A stretch of DNA of 64,000 nt from Podarcis raffonei (Eukaryota > Chordata > Lepidosauria > Squamata > Lacertidae): the NCBI RefSeq assembly GCF_027172205.1, contig NC_070619.1:382001-446000 (forward strand). Reading direction: 5' to 3'. The position numbers were made by a program, and so were the translations under genes. Below are positions 9,191-22,400 of the stretch, piece by piece. Position 1 is the first letter of the stretch. Every line of letters begins with the position of its first letter. Below the pieces are notes generated by a model. That model made no database searches. It was not told the origin of the DNA and saw nothing but the letters and a program-made list of their open reading frames with translations.

Positions 9191-12100
9191 CAGTAGCGGC
9201 AGAGACGAAGGTGGTAGAGGTTCAGGCAGCCGAGGCATCACCAGCAGCTGCAGAGGTCCAGGCGATGCAGCCTGGTCGGCGGCGGAACCAGCAAGAGCGG
9301 CAGAGACCCAGGCAGTAGAGGGTCAGGCTGCCGAGGCACCAGTGTCAGCAGCAGAGGCCCAGGAGTTAGAGCCTCTGGCGGCGGTGGCGGCAGCGGCAGA
9401 GACCCAGGAGGCAGAGGCTCTGGCGGCGGAGGCACCAGCGGCAGCAGCAGAGGCGCAGGCGGTAGAGGCTGAGGCAGCAGAGGCGTAGGCGTTAGAGACT
9501 CTGGCGGCGGAGGCAGCAGCGGCAGAGGACCAGGCGGAAGAGGCTCTGGCGGCGGAGGCACCGGCGGCAGTGACAGAGATCCAGGTGGCAGAAGTTCTGG
9601 TGGTGGAGGCAACAGTGGCAGAAGCAGAGGCCAAGGCAGTAGAATCTCTGGCAGCGGAGGCACCAGGGGCAGCGGCAGAGGCCCAGGCGGAAGAGACACA
9701 AGTGGCAGTGGCAGTTGTCCACGCGGTAGAGGCTCAGGCGGTGGAGGCACCAGCAGCAGCGGCAGAGGCAAGGCGGTAAAGGCTCAGGCAGTGGAAAACC
9801 AGCAGCAGCAGCAGAGGAACAGGCGGTAGAGGATCTGGCGGCGTAGGCACGAGCGGCAGCAGCAGAGGCCCAAGCGGTAGAGGCTCTGATGGCGGAGACA
9901 CCAGCGGCAGCGGCAGAGCCGTAGGCGAAAGAAGCTCAGGCTGCTATGCACCAGTGGGAGCTGCAGAGGCCCAGGCAATACAGCCTGGGTGGAGGAGGAA
10001 CCAGTAGGAGCGGCAGAGGCCCAGACAGTAGAGGACCAGGCTGCGAAGGCACCAGGGGCAGCCGCAGAAGCCCAGGCGGTAGAGGCTCAGGCGGCAGAGG
10101 CAACAGCGGCAGAGGCCCAGGTGTTAGAGGCTCTTGAGGCGGAGGCACCAGCGGCAGCGGCAGAGCCACAGGTGGAAGAAGCTCATGCTGCCAAGACACC
10201 ACGGGAGCTACAGAGGTCCAGGCGATGCAGCCTGGTCAGCAGCAGATCCAGCAAGAGTGGCAGAGGCCCAGGCAGTAGAGGCTCAGGCTGCCGAGGCACC
10301 AGTGTCAGCGGCAGAGCCTCTGGTGGCGGAGGCAACAGCGGCAGCAGCAAAGGCCCAGGCAGAAGAGGCTCAGGTGGTGGAGGCACCAGCGGTAGCGGCA
10401 GAAGCTCAGGTGGTAGAGGTTCTGGCGGCGACGGAGGCACCAGCGGCAGCAGCAGAGGCCTAGGCGGTAGAGACTCTGGCGGCGGAGGCACCAGCGGCAG
10501 AGGACCAGGCGGAAGAGGCTCTGGGGGCGGAGGCACCGGCGGCAGCGACAGAGACCCAGGTGGCAGAAGTTCTGGTGGTGGAGGCAACAGTGGCAGAAGC
10601 AGAAGCCAAGGCAGTAGAATCTCTGGCAGCGGAGGCACCAGGGGCAGCGGCAGAGGCCCAGGTGGAAGAGACACAAGTGGCAGTGGCAGTTGTCCACACG
10701 GTAGAGGCTCAGGCGGTGGAGGCACCAGCAGCACCAGCAGAGGAACAGGCGGTAGAGGATCTGGCGGCGTAGGCACGAGCGGCAGCGGCAGAGGCCCAGG
10801 CGGTAGAGGCTCTGATGGCGGAGACACCAGCAGCAGTGGAAGAGGCACTGGCGGTACAGGCTCAGCTGTACCTCTACGGCGGTAGAGGCTCTCGCGGTAG
10901 AGGCAGCAGCGGAAGCAGAAGCGGCTGAGGTGGTAGAGGCACCAGCGGCAGTGGCCAAGGAGGTAGTGGCAGAGGCAGTGGAGGCATCAGCGGCAGAGGC
11001 AGAGGCCCAGGCGGTCGAGGCTATGGCAGCGGAGGCACCAGCGGCAGTGGAAGAGGCACTGGCGGTACAGGCTCAGCTGGCAAAGGCACCAGTGGCAGTG
11101 GCAGAAGCACAGGTGGTACGGATTCAGGCGACGGAGGTACCAGCAACAGCGGCAGAGCCCAGGCGATGGAGGGTCTGGCAGCGGAGGAACCAGCGGCAGC
11201 GGAAGCGGCTGAGGTGGTAGAGGCACCAGCGGCAGCGGCCAAGGCGGTAGAGGCAATGGCAGTAGAGGCACCAGCGACAGAAGCCTAGGCGGTACAGGAT
11301 CAGGTGGCAGAGGCACCAGCGGCAGAGGCCCAGGCGGTAGAGGCAATGGCAGTGGAGGCACCAGCGGCAGAGGCCCAGGCGGTAGAGGCTCAGGTGGCGG
11401 AGGCAACAGCGGCAGAGGCCAAGGCGGTAGAGGCTCAGGCAGCATAGGTACCAGCGGCAGAAGCCCAGGCAGTAGAGGTTGTGGCGGCGGAGGCACCTTC
11501 ACCAGTGGCAGAGGCCCAGGCAGTAGAGGGTTGGCGGCGGAGAAACCAGCGGCAGAGGCAGAGGTCCAGGCAGTACCGGCTCAGGCGGTAAAGGCTCAGG
11601 CACCAGCAGCAGCGGCAGAGGCCCAGGAAGTAGAGTCTAAAGCGGCAGAGGCACCAGCGACAGAGGGCAAGGCGGTAGAGGCTCAGACGGCGGAGGTACC
11701 AGCGGCAGCGATGGAGGCCCAGGAGGAAGAGGCTCAGGCTGCAGAGGCATCAATGGCAGAGGCCCACGGGTAGAAGCTCTGGCGGCAGAGGGACCAGCGA
11801 CAGTGTAAGGCCCAGGCGGTAGAGGCACCGGAGGCGAAGGCGGCAGAGGCCCAGGCGGTAGATTATCAGGTGGCAGAAGCTCCAGCGTCAGAGGCCCACG
11901 TGGTAAAGCTCTTGCGGCAGAGGCGGCAGTGGCAGAGGCTCAGGCGGATGAGGCTCAGCGGCGGAGGCGGCAGAGGTCCAGGCAGGAGAGGCTCAGGTGG
12001 CGGAGGCACTAGCGGCAGAATCCCAGGTGGTAGAGGTTCTGGCGGCGGAGGAACCAGCGGTAGAGGCAGCGGACGAGGCCCAGGCAGTAGTGGTTCTGGC

Positions 12101-15100
12101 GGCAGAGGCAGCAGAGATTCCAGGCGGTAGAGGCTCAGGCGGCGGAGGAACCAGCGGCAGCATCCCAGGTGGTAGAGGTTCTGGCGGTGGAGGAACCATC
12201 GGTGGCAGCAGCGGCCCAGGCGGTAGAGGCTCTCGCGGCGGAGGCAGCAGCAGCAGCAGAAGCGGCTGAGGTGGTAGAGGCACCAGCAGCAGTGGCCAAG
12301 GAGGTAGTGGCAGAGGCAGTGGAGGCATCAGCGGCAGAGGCAGAGGTCAAGGCGGTCGAGGCTATGGCGGCGGAGGCACCAGCGGCAGTGGAAGAGGCAC
12401 TGGCGGTACAGGTTCTGGCGGCGACGGCGTCAGAGGCCCAGGCGGAAGAGGCTCAGGCAGCATAGGTACCAGCGGCAGAGGCCCGGGGGGTAGAAGTTCT
12501 GGTGGTGGAGGCACCTTCGCCAGCGGCAGGGGCCAGGTGGTAAAGGGCTGGCGGAGGAGGAACCAGTGGCAACGGCAGAGGTCCAGGCGGTAGAGTCTAA
12601 CGCGGCAGAGGCACCAGCGGTAGAGGCACAGACGGCGGAGGTACCAGCGGCAGTGGCAGAGGTCCAGGCGGTAGAGTCTAATGCGGCAGAGGCACCAGCG
12701 ACAGAGGGCAAGGCGGTAGAGGCTCAGACGGTGGAGGTACCAGCGGCAGCGATGGAGGCCCAGGAGGAAGAGGCTCAGGCTGCAGAGGCATCAATGGCAG
12801 AGGCCCACGGGTAGAAGCTCTGGTGGCAGAGGGATCAGCGACAGTGTAAGGCCCAGGCGGTAGAGGCACTGGAGGCGAAGGAGGCAGAGGCCCAGGCGGT
12901 AGATTATCAGCTGGCAGAAGCTCCAGCGTCACAGGCCCACGTGGTAAAGCTCTTGTGGCAGAGGCGGCAGCGGCAGAGGCTCAGGCGGATGAGGCTCAGG
13001 CTGCGGAGGCACCAGTGGCAGTAGCAGCGGCCCAGGCGGTAGACGCTCTGGCGGAGAAGGCACCAGCGGCGGAGCCCAAGGAGATAGAGGCTCTGGCGGC
13101 GGAGGCACCAGCGGCAGAGGCCTAGGCGGTAGAGGTTCTGGCAGCGACGGCGTCAGAGGCCCAGGCGGAAGAGGCTCAGGTGGCATAGGTACCAGCGGCA
13201 GAGGCCCGGGGGGGTAGAAGTTCTGGCGGTGGAGGCACCTTCGCCAGCGGCAGGGGCCAGGTGGTAGAGGGCTAGCGGAGGAGGAACCAGTGGCAACGGC
13301 AGAGGTCCAGGCGGTAGAGTCTAACGCGGCAGAGGCACCAGCGGCAGAGGGCAAGGCGGTAGAGGCTCAGACGGCGGAGGTACCAGCGGCAGCGATGGAG
13401 GCCCAGGAGGAAGAGGCTCAGGCTGCAGAGGCATCAACGGCAGAGGCCCACGGGTAGAAGCTCTGGCGGCAGAGGGACCAGCGACAGTGTAAGGCGCAGG
13501 CGATAGAGGCACTGGAGGCGAAGGCGTCAGAGGCCCACGCGGTAAAGCTCTTGCGGCAGAGGCGGCAGCGGCAGAGGCTCAGGCGGATGAGGCTCAGGCT
13601 GCGGAGGCACCAGCGGCAATAGCAGCGGCCCAGGCAGTAGACGCTCTGGCGGAGAAGGCACCAGCGGCAGAGGCCAAGGAGATAGAGGCTCTGGTGGCGG
13701 AGGCACCAGCGGCAGAGGCCGAGGCGGAAGAGGCTCAGGTGGCGGAGGCACCAGTGCCAGCGGCAGAGGCCCAGGCGGTAGAGGTTCTAGCAGCGACTGC
13801 GTCAGAGGCCCAGGCGGAAGAGGCTCAGGCGGCATAGGTACCAGCGGCAGAGGCCCGGGGGGTAGAAGTTCTGGCGGTGGAGGCACCTTCGCCAGCGGCA
13901 GGGGCCAGGCGGTAGAGGGCTGGCGAAGGAGGAACCAGTGGCAACGGCAGAGGTCCAGGCGGTAGAGTCTAACGCGGCAGAGGCACCAGCGGCAGAGGGC
14001 AAGGCGGTAGAGGCACAGACGGCGGAGGTACCAGCGGCAGCGGCAGAGGTCCAGGCGGTAGAGTCTAACATGGCAGAGACACCAGCGGCAGAAGGCAAGG
14101 CGATAGAGGCTCAGACGGCGGATGTATCAGCGTCAGCGATGGAGGCCCAGGCAGAAGAGGCTCAGGCTGCAGAGGCATCAACGGCAGAGGCCCACGCGGT
14201 AGAGGCTCTGGCGGCGGAGGCACCAGTGGCAGCAGCAGAGACCTAGGCAGCAAAGGCTCTGGCGCTGGAGGCACCAGCGGCAGCAGCAGTGGCCCAGGCA
14301 CTAGTGGCTCTGGCGGCGGAGACACCAAAGGCAGCGACAGAGACCCAGGCGGCAGAGGCTCTGGCAGCGGAGGCACCAGCGGCAGCGGCAGAGGCTCAGG
14401 CGGTAGAAGCTTAGGCGGCGAAACCAGCAGCAGCGGCAGAGGCCTATGCGATAGAGGGTCTGGCAGCGGAGGCACCAGCGGCAGCGGGAGTGGCCCACGA
14501 ATGAGAGGCTATGGTGGTGGAGGCACCAGCGGCAGCGTCCAAGGCCCAGGCAGTAGAGACTCTGGCGGCGAAGGCACCAGCGGCGGAGGGCCAGGAAGCA
14601 GAGGCTCTGGCGGTGGAGGCACCAGCGGCAGTGGCAGAGGCCCAGGCGATGCAGCCTGGGTGGAGGAGGAACCAGTAGGAGTGGCAGAAGCCCAAGCGGT
14701 AGAGGCTCAGGCGGCGGAGACACTAGCGGCAGATACATAGGTGGTAGAGATTCAGGCGATGGAGGCACCAGCGGCAGCGGCAGAGGCCCAGGTGGTAGAG
14801 ACTTTGGCGACGGAGGAACCAGCGTCAGCGTCAGAGGCCCAGACAGTAGAGGCTCAGGCGTTGGAGGCACCAGTGGAAGCGGCAGCAGCAGGAACCAGCG
14901 GCAGAAGCACAGGTGTTAGACATTCAGGCAACGGAGGCACCAGTGGCAGCGGCAGACCCAAGGCAGGGGCAGAGGCCCAAGTGGTAGAGGCTGAGGCGGC
15001 GGAGTCACCAGCAGGAGCGGCAGAGGCCCAAGCGGTAGAGACTCAGGCAGCAGAGGCACCAGCGGCAGCTGCAGAGGCCCAGGTGGTATAGGCTCTGGCG

Positions 15101-16828
15101 GTGGAGGCAAAAGCGGGAGCGGCAGAGGCGCAGGTGATAGAGGCTCAGGCGGCGGAGGCAACAGCAGCAGCGGTAGAGGCGCAAGTGGTACTGGCTTAGG
15201 GGGCGGCGGCACCAGTGGCAGACGCACAGGTGGTAGAGGCTCAGTCGGCAGAGGCACCAGTGGCACCGTCAAAAGCTCAGGTGGTAGAGGCTTAGGGGAT
15301 GGAGGCACCAGCAGCAGTGGCAAAGGCGCAATAGTTAGAGGTTGGTGGAGGCACCAGCAGCATAAGCACAGGTGATAGAGGCTCAGGTGGCGGAGGCACC
15401 AGCGGCAGCAGCTGATGCACATGTGGAAGAGGCTGAGGCGGCGGAGGTACCAGAGGCAGCGGCAGAAGCGCAGGTGGTTGAGGCTCAGGCGGCAGAAGCA
15501 CCAGCGGCAGAGGCGCAGGTTGTATACGCTTAGGTGGAGGTGGCACCAGCCGCAGTGGCAAAGGCGCAGGTGTTAGAGGCTCAGGCGGTGGAGGCACCAG
15601 CGACAGAGGCTCAGGCGGCGGTGGCACCAATGGGAGCGGCAGAAGGGCAGGTGGTAGAGGCTCAGGCTGCGGAGGCGGCGGCAGCGGCAAAGGCTCAGGC
15701 CGCTGAGGCACAAGCGGCAGCAGCTGATGCACATGTGGTAGAAGCTCAGAAGGCAGCAGAGACGCAGATGGTAGAGGCTGAGGTGGCAGAGGCACCAACA
15801 GCAGCAGCAGATGTGCAAGTGGTACAGGCTCAGGCCGCAGAGGCAGCAGCAACAGCATCAGAGGTGCAGGTGGTAGAGGCTCAGTTGGCGGAGGCGGCAG
15901 CGGCAGAGGCTCAGGCCGCAGAGGCACAAGCCTCTACCAAGGCAGTAGAGGCGGCAGAGGAACCAGCGGCAGCAGCAAAGGCGTAGATGGTAGAGGCTCA
16001 GGCAGCAGAGGCACCAGCGGCAGTGGCACAGGTGGTAGAGACTATGGTGGTGGAGGCACCAGCGGCAGTGGTAAAGGCGCACTTGGTAGAGGCTAAGTTG
16101 GCGGAGGAACCAGCGGCATAAGCGCAGGTGGTAGAGGCTCAGGTGATGGAGTCACCAGCGGCAGAGGCGCAGCTGGTAGATGCTCAGGCGGTGGAGGCAC
16201 CAGAGGCAGAGGCTCAGGCAGCGGATGCAGCAGTGGCACCGCCAGAGTCGCAGGTGGTAGAAGCCCAGGTGGCAGAGGCACCAGCAGCAGAGGCGCAGCT
16301 GGTAGAGGCTCAGGCAGCAGAGGCACCATTGGAAGCGCCAGAGGCACAGGCGGCGGAGGATCCAGCGGCAGAGGGCCAGGCGGTAGAGATTCAGGCCGCA
16401 GAGACACCAGCGTCAGAGGCCCAGGTGGTAGAGGCTCAGGCGGCAGATGCACCAAAGGCACACTCAGAGTCGCAGGTGGTAGAGGCTCAGGCGGCGGATG
16501 CACCAACGGCACACTCAGAAGCGCAGGTGGTAGAGGCTCAGGTGGCGGATGCACCAACGGCAGCGGCACAGGCAGCAGAGGCACAGGTGATGGAGGCATC
16601 AGCTGCAGAGGCACAGGCACAGGTGGTAGAGGCAGCGGCAGAGGTGGTAGAGGCACAGGCGGCAGCAGCAGCAGACAGGCAGTAGAGGCACAGGTGGTAG
16701 AGGCACAGGCGATGGAAGCACAAGAAGCAGGGGCAGCGGCACAGGTGGTAGAGGCACAGGCAGTCGCAGTATCAGCGGCTGTGGCAGCAGTATAGGCACA
16801 AAAGGTAGAGGTATCAGCGGTGCCTCTG
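9191..16828 (+). repeat. GC-rich minisatellite, array B (G-rich strand on plus)
   Basis: Same 45-51-bp unit as array A, continuous for 7.6 kb. Higher-order repeats are visible: the block with CCAGGCGATGCAGCCTGGTC at about 9,258 recurs about 960 bp later at about 10,218. A block with GGCGGAGGTACCAGCGGCAG recurs near 11.69, 12.73 and 13.37 kb, with a relative near 14.03 kb. All three plus frames and the minus frames carry long low-complexity runs, each with scattered stops. These are composition artefacts, not genes. Confidence 0.92.
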
Positions 16829-17003
16829 CCACCTTAGCATGTGCCGCTGCCGCTGGTGCCTCTGCTGCCTGAGCCTCTACTGCCTGTCCGCTGCTGCTGC
16901 CGCCTGTGCCTCTACCACCTCTGCCGCTGCCTCTACCACCTGTGCCTGTGCCTCTGCAGCTGATGCCTCCATCACCTGTGCCTCTACTGCTTGTGCCGCT
17001 GCC
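16559..17003. repeat. Centre of inversion: 136-bp inverted repeat with 173-bp spacer
   Basis: The left arm 16,559-16,694 and the reverse complement of the right arm 16,868-17,003 match at 132 of 136 positions by hand alignment. That is much closer than ordinary unit-to-unit similarity in the arrays. The minisatellite changes strand in the spacer, near 16,828. The arms could pair as a hairpin or cruciform with a loop of about 173 bases. Confidence 0.92.
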
Positions 17004-18153
17004 GCCTATGCCGCTGCCAGCTGTGCCGCTTCCACTGCCACCTGTACCTCTACCGCCTATGCCTCTACCGCCTGTGCCTCTACTGCCTGTGCCGCCGTCA
17101 CTACCGCTTGTGCCTCTACCAAATGCCTCCACTGCCGGTGCATGTACCGCCTGTGCTGCTGCCGCTATGCCTCTTCCGCCTGAGCTGCTGCCCCTGCCTC
17201 TTGTATTTTCCCTGCCTGTCCCTTTACCACCTAGGCCTGTGATGCTGCCGTTGGTGCCTCTACTGCCTGTGCCTATGCCGATGTGGCTGCCCCGATACCT
17301 CTACCTCTTGTGCCTATACTGCTGCCACAGCTGCTGATGCCTCTACCACCTGTGCCTCTACCACCTGTGCCACTGCCACTGCCTCTGCCTTTACCACGCC
17401 TGTGCCTTTACCACCTTTGCCGCAGCCGATGGTGCCTCCATCGCTTGTGCATAAGCCAATGCCGCTGCCGCTTGTGCCTCTTCCGCCTGTGCCTATGCCG
17501 ATGCAGCTGCCCCTAATACCTCTACCTCTTGTGCCTATGCTGCTGCCACAGCTGCTGATGCCTTGACCGCCTGTGCCTCTACCACCTGTGCCACTGCCCC
17601 TGCCTCTTGTGCTTCCACTGCCTTTGCCTCTACCACCCGTGCCTCTAGCGCCTGTCCACTACCGCTGCCACCTGTGCCTCTTCCACCTATGTCACTGCCT
17701 CTAACACCAGTGCTTTTGCCGCTTCCACTGGTGCCTCTACTGCCTGTGCCGAAGCCAATGCTGCTACCGCTGGTGCCTCTTCCGCCTGTGGCTATGCCTC
17801 TGCGGCAGCCCATGCTACCTGTACCTCTTGTGCCTATAGTGCTACCACAGCCGCTGATGCCTTGACCGCCTGTGCCTCTACCAACTGTGCCTCCCCTGCC
17901 TCTCCGCTCCCTCTGCTGCCTGTGCCTCTACCACCTATGCCGCTGCCTCTGACACCTGTGACTGTGCCTCTGCTGCTGATGCCTCCACTGCCTGTGCCTC
18001 TACCGCCTGTGCTGCTGCCTCCTATGCCTCTTCTGCCTGAGCTGATGCCAATGCAGTTGATGCCTCCACCACATGTCACTATACCAAATGCCTCCACTGC
18101 CTGTGCCTCTAACACCTTTGCCTGTGCCCCTGCCGCTGATGCCTCCACCACCT
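16829..18153 (-). repeat. GC-rich minisatellite, array C (G-rich strand on minus)
   Basis: The same family as arrays A and B but reverse-complemented, so plus reads GCCTCTACC-GCCTGTGCC type blocks. A recurring variant, GTGCC-TATACTGCTGCCACAGC-type, appears near 17.31, 17.54 and 17.84 kb. The array is cut at 18,154 by the 3' end of a CR1 element. Confidence 0.92.
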
Positions 18154-19083
18154 AGAATCATAGAATCATAGAGTTGGAAGAGACCACAAGGGCCATCGAG
18201 TCCAACCCCCTGCCAAGCAGGAAACACCATCAGAGCACTCCTGACATATGGTTGTCAAGCCTCTGCTTAAAGACCTCCAAAGAAGGAGACTCCACCACAC
18301 TCCTTGGAAGCAAATTCCACTGTCAAACAGCTCTTACTGTCAGGAAGTTCTTCCTAATGTTTAGGTGGAATCTTCTTTCTTGTAGTTTGGATCCATTGCT
18401 CCGTGTCCGCTTCTCTGGGGCAGCAGAAAACAACCTTTCTCCCTCCTCTATGTGACATCCTTTTATATATTTGAACATGGCTATCATATCACCCCTTATC
18501 CTCCTCTTCTCCAGGCTAAACATGCCCAGCTCCCTTAGCCGTTCCTCATAAGGCATCGTTTCCAGGCCTTTGACCATTTTGGTTGCCCTCCTCTGGACAC
18601 GTTCCAGTTTGTCAGTGTCCTTCTTGAACTGTGGTGCCCAGAACTGGACACAGTACTCCAGGTGAGGTCTGACCAGAGCAGAATACAGTGGCACTATTAC
18701 TTCCCTTGATCTAGATGCTATACTCCTATTGATGCAGCCCAGAATTGCATTGGCTTTTTTAGCTGCCACATCACACTGTTGGCTCATGTCAAGTTTGTGG
18801 TCAACCAAGACTCCTAGATCCTTTTCACATGTACTGCTCTCAAGCCAGGTGTCACCCATCTTGTATTTGTGCCTCTCATTTTTTTTGCTCAAGTGCAATA
18901 CTTTACATTTCTCCCTGTTAAAGTTCATCTTGTTTGTTTTGGCCCAGTTCTCTAATCTGTCAAGGTCGTTTTGAAGTGTGTTCCTGTCCTCTGGGGTGTT
19001 AGCCACCCCTCCCAGTTTGGTGTCATCTGCAAATTTGATCAGGATGCTCTTGAGTCCATCATCCAAGTCGTTGATAAAGATGT
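18154..19083 (-). mobile_element. CR1 LINE 3' portion (reverse transcriptase end and 3' terminus)
   Basis: The minus-strand frame 18,323-19,066 encodes the C-terminal half of a CR1 reverse transcriptase: FADDTKLGG holds the catalytic ADD, followed by KCKVLHLSKKN, DLGVLVDHKL and LVRPHLEYCVQFWAP. The 3' terminus at 18,154 carries the CR1 signature of tandem ATTCTATG-like units on minus. The 247-aa stretch has no internal stop, so this is a fairly young, 5'-truncated copy. It lies within the minisatellite next to an L1 piece. Confidence 0.93.
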
Positions 19084-19431
19084 TGAATAAATAAAGATGT
19101 TTAATTTTTCAAAGCTCTGTGGTTTCAACCTATCTCCCTCTTGTTCCAGAATTTCCCAATATTTCGGCCATTTGACTTCCATATTGAGCTTTTTCTGAGC
19201 TTTCACTTCCATTGGAGATAGCCACCTTGGGGTTTTATTTTCAAGCAAATCCTTATACCTTATCCAAACATTAAACAAAGATTTCCTAACAATGTGATTT
19301 TTAAATGCTTTATGTGCTTTGACCTTATCGTACCACAAATATGCATGCCATCCAAATACATTGTTAAAACCTTCTAAGTCCAACACATCAGTATTTTCAA
19401 GAATCAGCCATTCTCTCAGCCAGCAAAGAGC
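19084..19431 (-). mobile_element. L1 LINE ORF2 fragment
   Basis: Minus strand encodes part of L1 ORF2 downstream of the reverse transcriptase, with motifs FGWHAYLWYDK, SLFNVWIRYKDLL and TPRWLSPMEV. The piece is open for about 100 codons and is bounded by CR1 on one side and minisatellite on the other. Both LINE pieces point the same way, as expected for a compound insertion or a later CR1 landing in L1. Confidence 0.8.
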
Positions 19432-22400
19432 GGCTGATCTACCTCTTGTTCCTATACTGCTGCCACAGCCGCAGATGCCAAGACCGTCTGTGTCCCTACC
19501 ACCTGTGCCTATACTGCTGCCACCTGTGCCTCTACTGCCTGTGCTGTTTCTACTGCCACATATGCCTCTTCTGCCTGTGCTGCTGCCACTACCACCTGTG
19601 CCTCTGCCAGTGCCATTTGTGCTTCAACCGCCTGTGCCCGTACCACCTTTGCCTCTACTGCCTGTGCCGCTGCCGCTGGTGCCTCTTTCGCCTGTGCCTA
19701 TGCCGCTGCCTCTTGTTCCTATCCTGCTGCTACAGGCGCTGATGCCATGACCGTCTGTGTCCCTACCACCTGTGCCTGTACTGCTGCCACCTGTGCCTCT
19801 ACTGCCTGTGCCGCTTCCACTGCCACCTGTGCCTCTACAACCTGTGCCACTGCCACTGCTGCCTGTACCTCTACAGCTTATGCCTCTGCCACTGCCGCTG
19901 ATGCCTCCACGGCCTGTGCCTCTACCAAATGCCTCCACTGCCTGTGCCTGTACCGCCTGTGCCGCTGCTGCCTATACCTCTTCCGCCTGAGCTGCTGCCA
20001 TTGCTGCCAGTGCCTCTGCTGCCTATGCCTCTGCTACTGCCGTTTGTGCCTCTGCCACCTTTGCCTCTTCAGCCTGTTTCCATGCCGCTGCCGCTGATGC
20101 CTCTACCCAAAGTGCCTATACTGCTGCCACAGCTGCTGATACCTCAACCGCCTGTGATTCTACCGCCTGTGCCGCTGCCCCTGCCTCTTGTATTTCCCCT
20201 GGCTGTGACTTTACCACTGGTAGCTCTGCCTCTGCAACTGATGCCTCCACTGCTTGTGCCTCTGTGCCTGTGTCCATGCAGCTGCCACCTGTGCTGCTGT
20301 CACCTGTGCCGCTTCCACTGCCGCCTGTACCTCTACCGCATATGCCTCTGCCACTGCCGTTGATGCCTCCACTGCCTGTGCCTCTACCACTGCCTTTGTG
20401 CTTCCACCGCCTGTGCCTCTGTCACCTGTGCCTCCATTGCCTGTGCCTGTACTGCTGCCGCCTGTGCCTCTATCACCTGTGCCACTGCCACCTATGCTTC
20501 TTCAATCTGAGCTACTGCCACTGCCGCCTGTACCTCTATCGCCTATGCCTCTGCCAGTGCTGCAGATGCCTCCACTACCTGTGCCTCTACTGCCTGTGCC
20601 GCGGCTGCCTATGCCTCTTCCACCTGTGCTGCTGCCACTGCCGGCCGTGCCTCTACCGCCTGTGCCGCTGCCGCCTATGCCTCTTTGCCTGTGCTCCTGA
20701 AACTGCCGCCTGTGCCTCTGCTACTGCTGTTTGTGCTTCCACTGCCTGTGCCGCTACCACTGGTACCTATACCGCCTGTGACTAAGCCTATGCTGCTGCC
20801 TCTTCCGCCTGTGCCTATGCCGCTGCTGCTGATGCCTCTACCTCTTGTACCTATCCTGCTGCTACAGCCACTGATGCCTTGACCGTCTGTGCCTCTACCA
20901 CCTATGCCTCTACCACCTGTGCCTCTGCCGCCTATACCCCTGCCGCCTGAACTGCTGCCACTGCTGCCTGTGCCTCTGCCGCCTATGCCTCTGCTACTGC
21001 CGTTTGTGCCTCTACCACCTATGCCTCTACCACCTGTGCCTCTACCACCTATGCCTCTACCACCTGTGCCTCTGCCGCCTATACCCCTGCCGCCTGAACT
21101 GCTGCCACTGCTGCCTGTGCCTCTGCCGCCTATGCCTCTGCTACTGCCGTTTGTGCCTCTACCACCTGTGCCTCTTCTGCCTGTTCCCATGCCGCTACCA
21201 TTGCCGCTGATGCCTTTACTTAAAGTGCCTATACTGCTGCCACAGCTGCTGATACCTTGACCGCCTGTGCCTCTACCGCCTGTGCCACTGCCCCTGTACC
21301 GCCTGTGCCTCTGCCGTATTTCCGCTGCCTGCGCCTTTACCACCTGTGCCTGTGCCTGTGCCGCTGATGCCTGCACCACTTGTGCCTTTACTGCCTGTGC
21401 CCATGCTGCTGCCACCTGTGCTGCTGCCGCCTGTGCCGCTTCCACTGATGCCTGTACCTCTACCGCCTCTGCCTCTGCCTCTGCCACTGCCATTGATGCC
21501 TCCACTACCTCTGCCTCTATGAAATGCCTCCATTGCCTATGCCTCTTCCGCCTGAGTTGCCGCCAATGCCACCTGTACCACTACTGCTAAGCCTCTGCCA
21601 CTGCCGTTGATGCCACCACCGCCTGTGCCTCTACCACCTGTGCCTCTACAGCCTGTGCCGCTTCCACTGACGGCAGTACCTCTACCGCCGATGCCTCTGC
21701 CAGAGCCGCTGATGCCTCCACTGCCTGTGCCTCTGCTGCCTCTGCCTCTGCTGCTTGTGCTTCCACCACCTGTGCCTCTGCCACTTATGCCTCTACCGCC
21801 TGTGCCTCTACGGCCTGTGCTGTTGCCGCTTGTGCCGCTGCCGCTTGTGCTTCCACCGCCTGTGCTTCTACTGCCTGTACTGCTGCCCACCTGTTTATCT
21901 ACTGCCTCTGCATCTGCCTCTCCCGCCTCTGCCACTGCCGCTGATGCTTCCACCGCCTGTGCCTCTACTGCCTGTACCGCTGCTGCTGCCATCTTTGCAT
22001 CTACCGCCTGTGCATCTACCGCCTCTCCCACCTTCGCCTCTCCCACCGATGCTGCTGCTTCTTGTGCTTCCAGCGCCTGTGCCTCTACTGCGTTTACCAC
22101 TGCCACTGCCACTTGTGTATCTACCGCCTGTGCATCTGCCTCTCCCGCCTGTGCCTCTGCCACTGCCACTGATGCATCCACCGCCTGTACCTCTACCAAA
22201 TGCCTCCACTGCCTGTGCCGCTGCCGCTTGTGCCGCTGCCGCCTATGTCTCTTCTGTCTGAGCTGCTGCCACTGCCACCTATGCCTCTGCCGCCTCTGCC
22301 TCTGCCACTGCCTCTTGTGCTTCCACCACCTGTACCTCTAGTACCTGTGCCTGTACCGCCTGTGCCGCTGCCGCTGGTACCTCTACCGCCTGTGCCTAAG

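Noticed and set aside
9989-10885. 298-codon Gly/Arg/Ser-rich frame that looks like a silk or RGG protein
   Set aside because: It is a frame of the minisatellite. The same sequence is open in other frames and strands, the composition follows the repeat unit, and there is no start context or splice signal.
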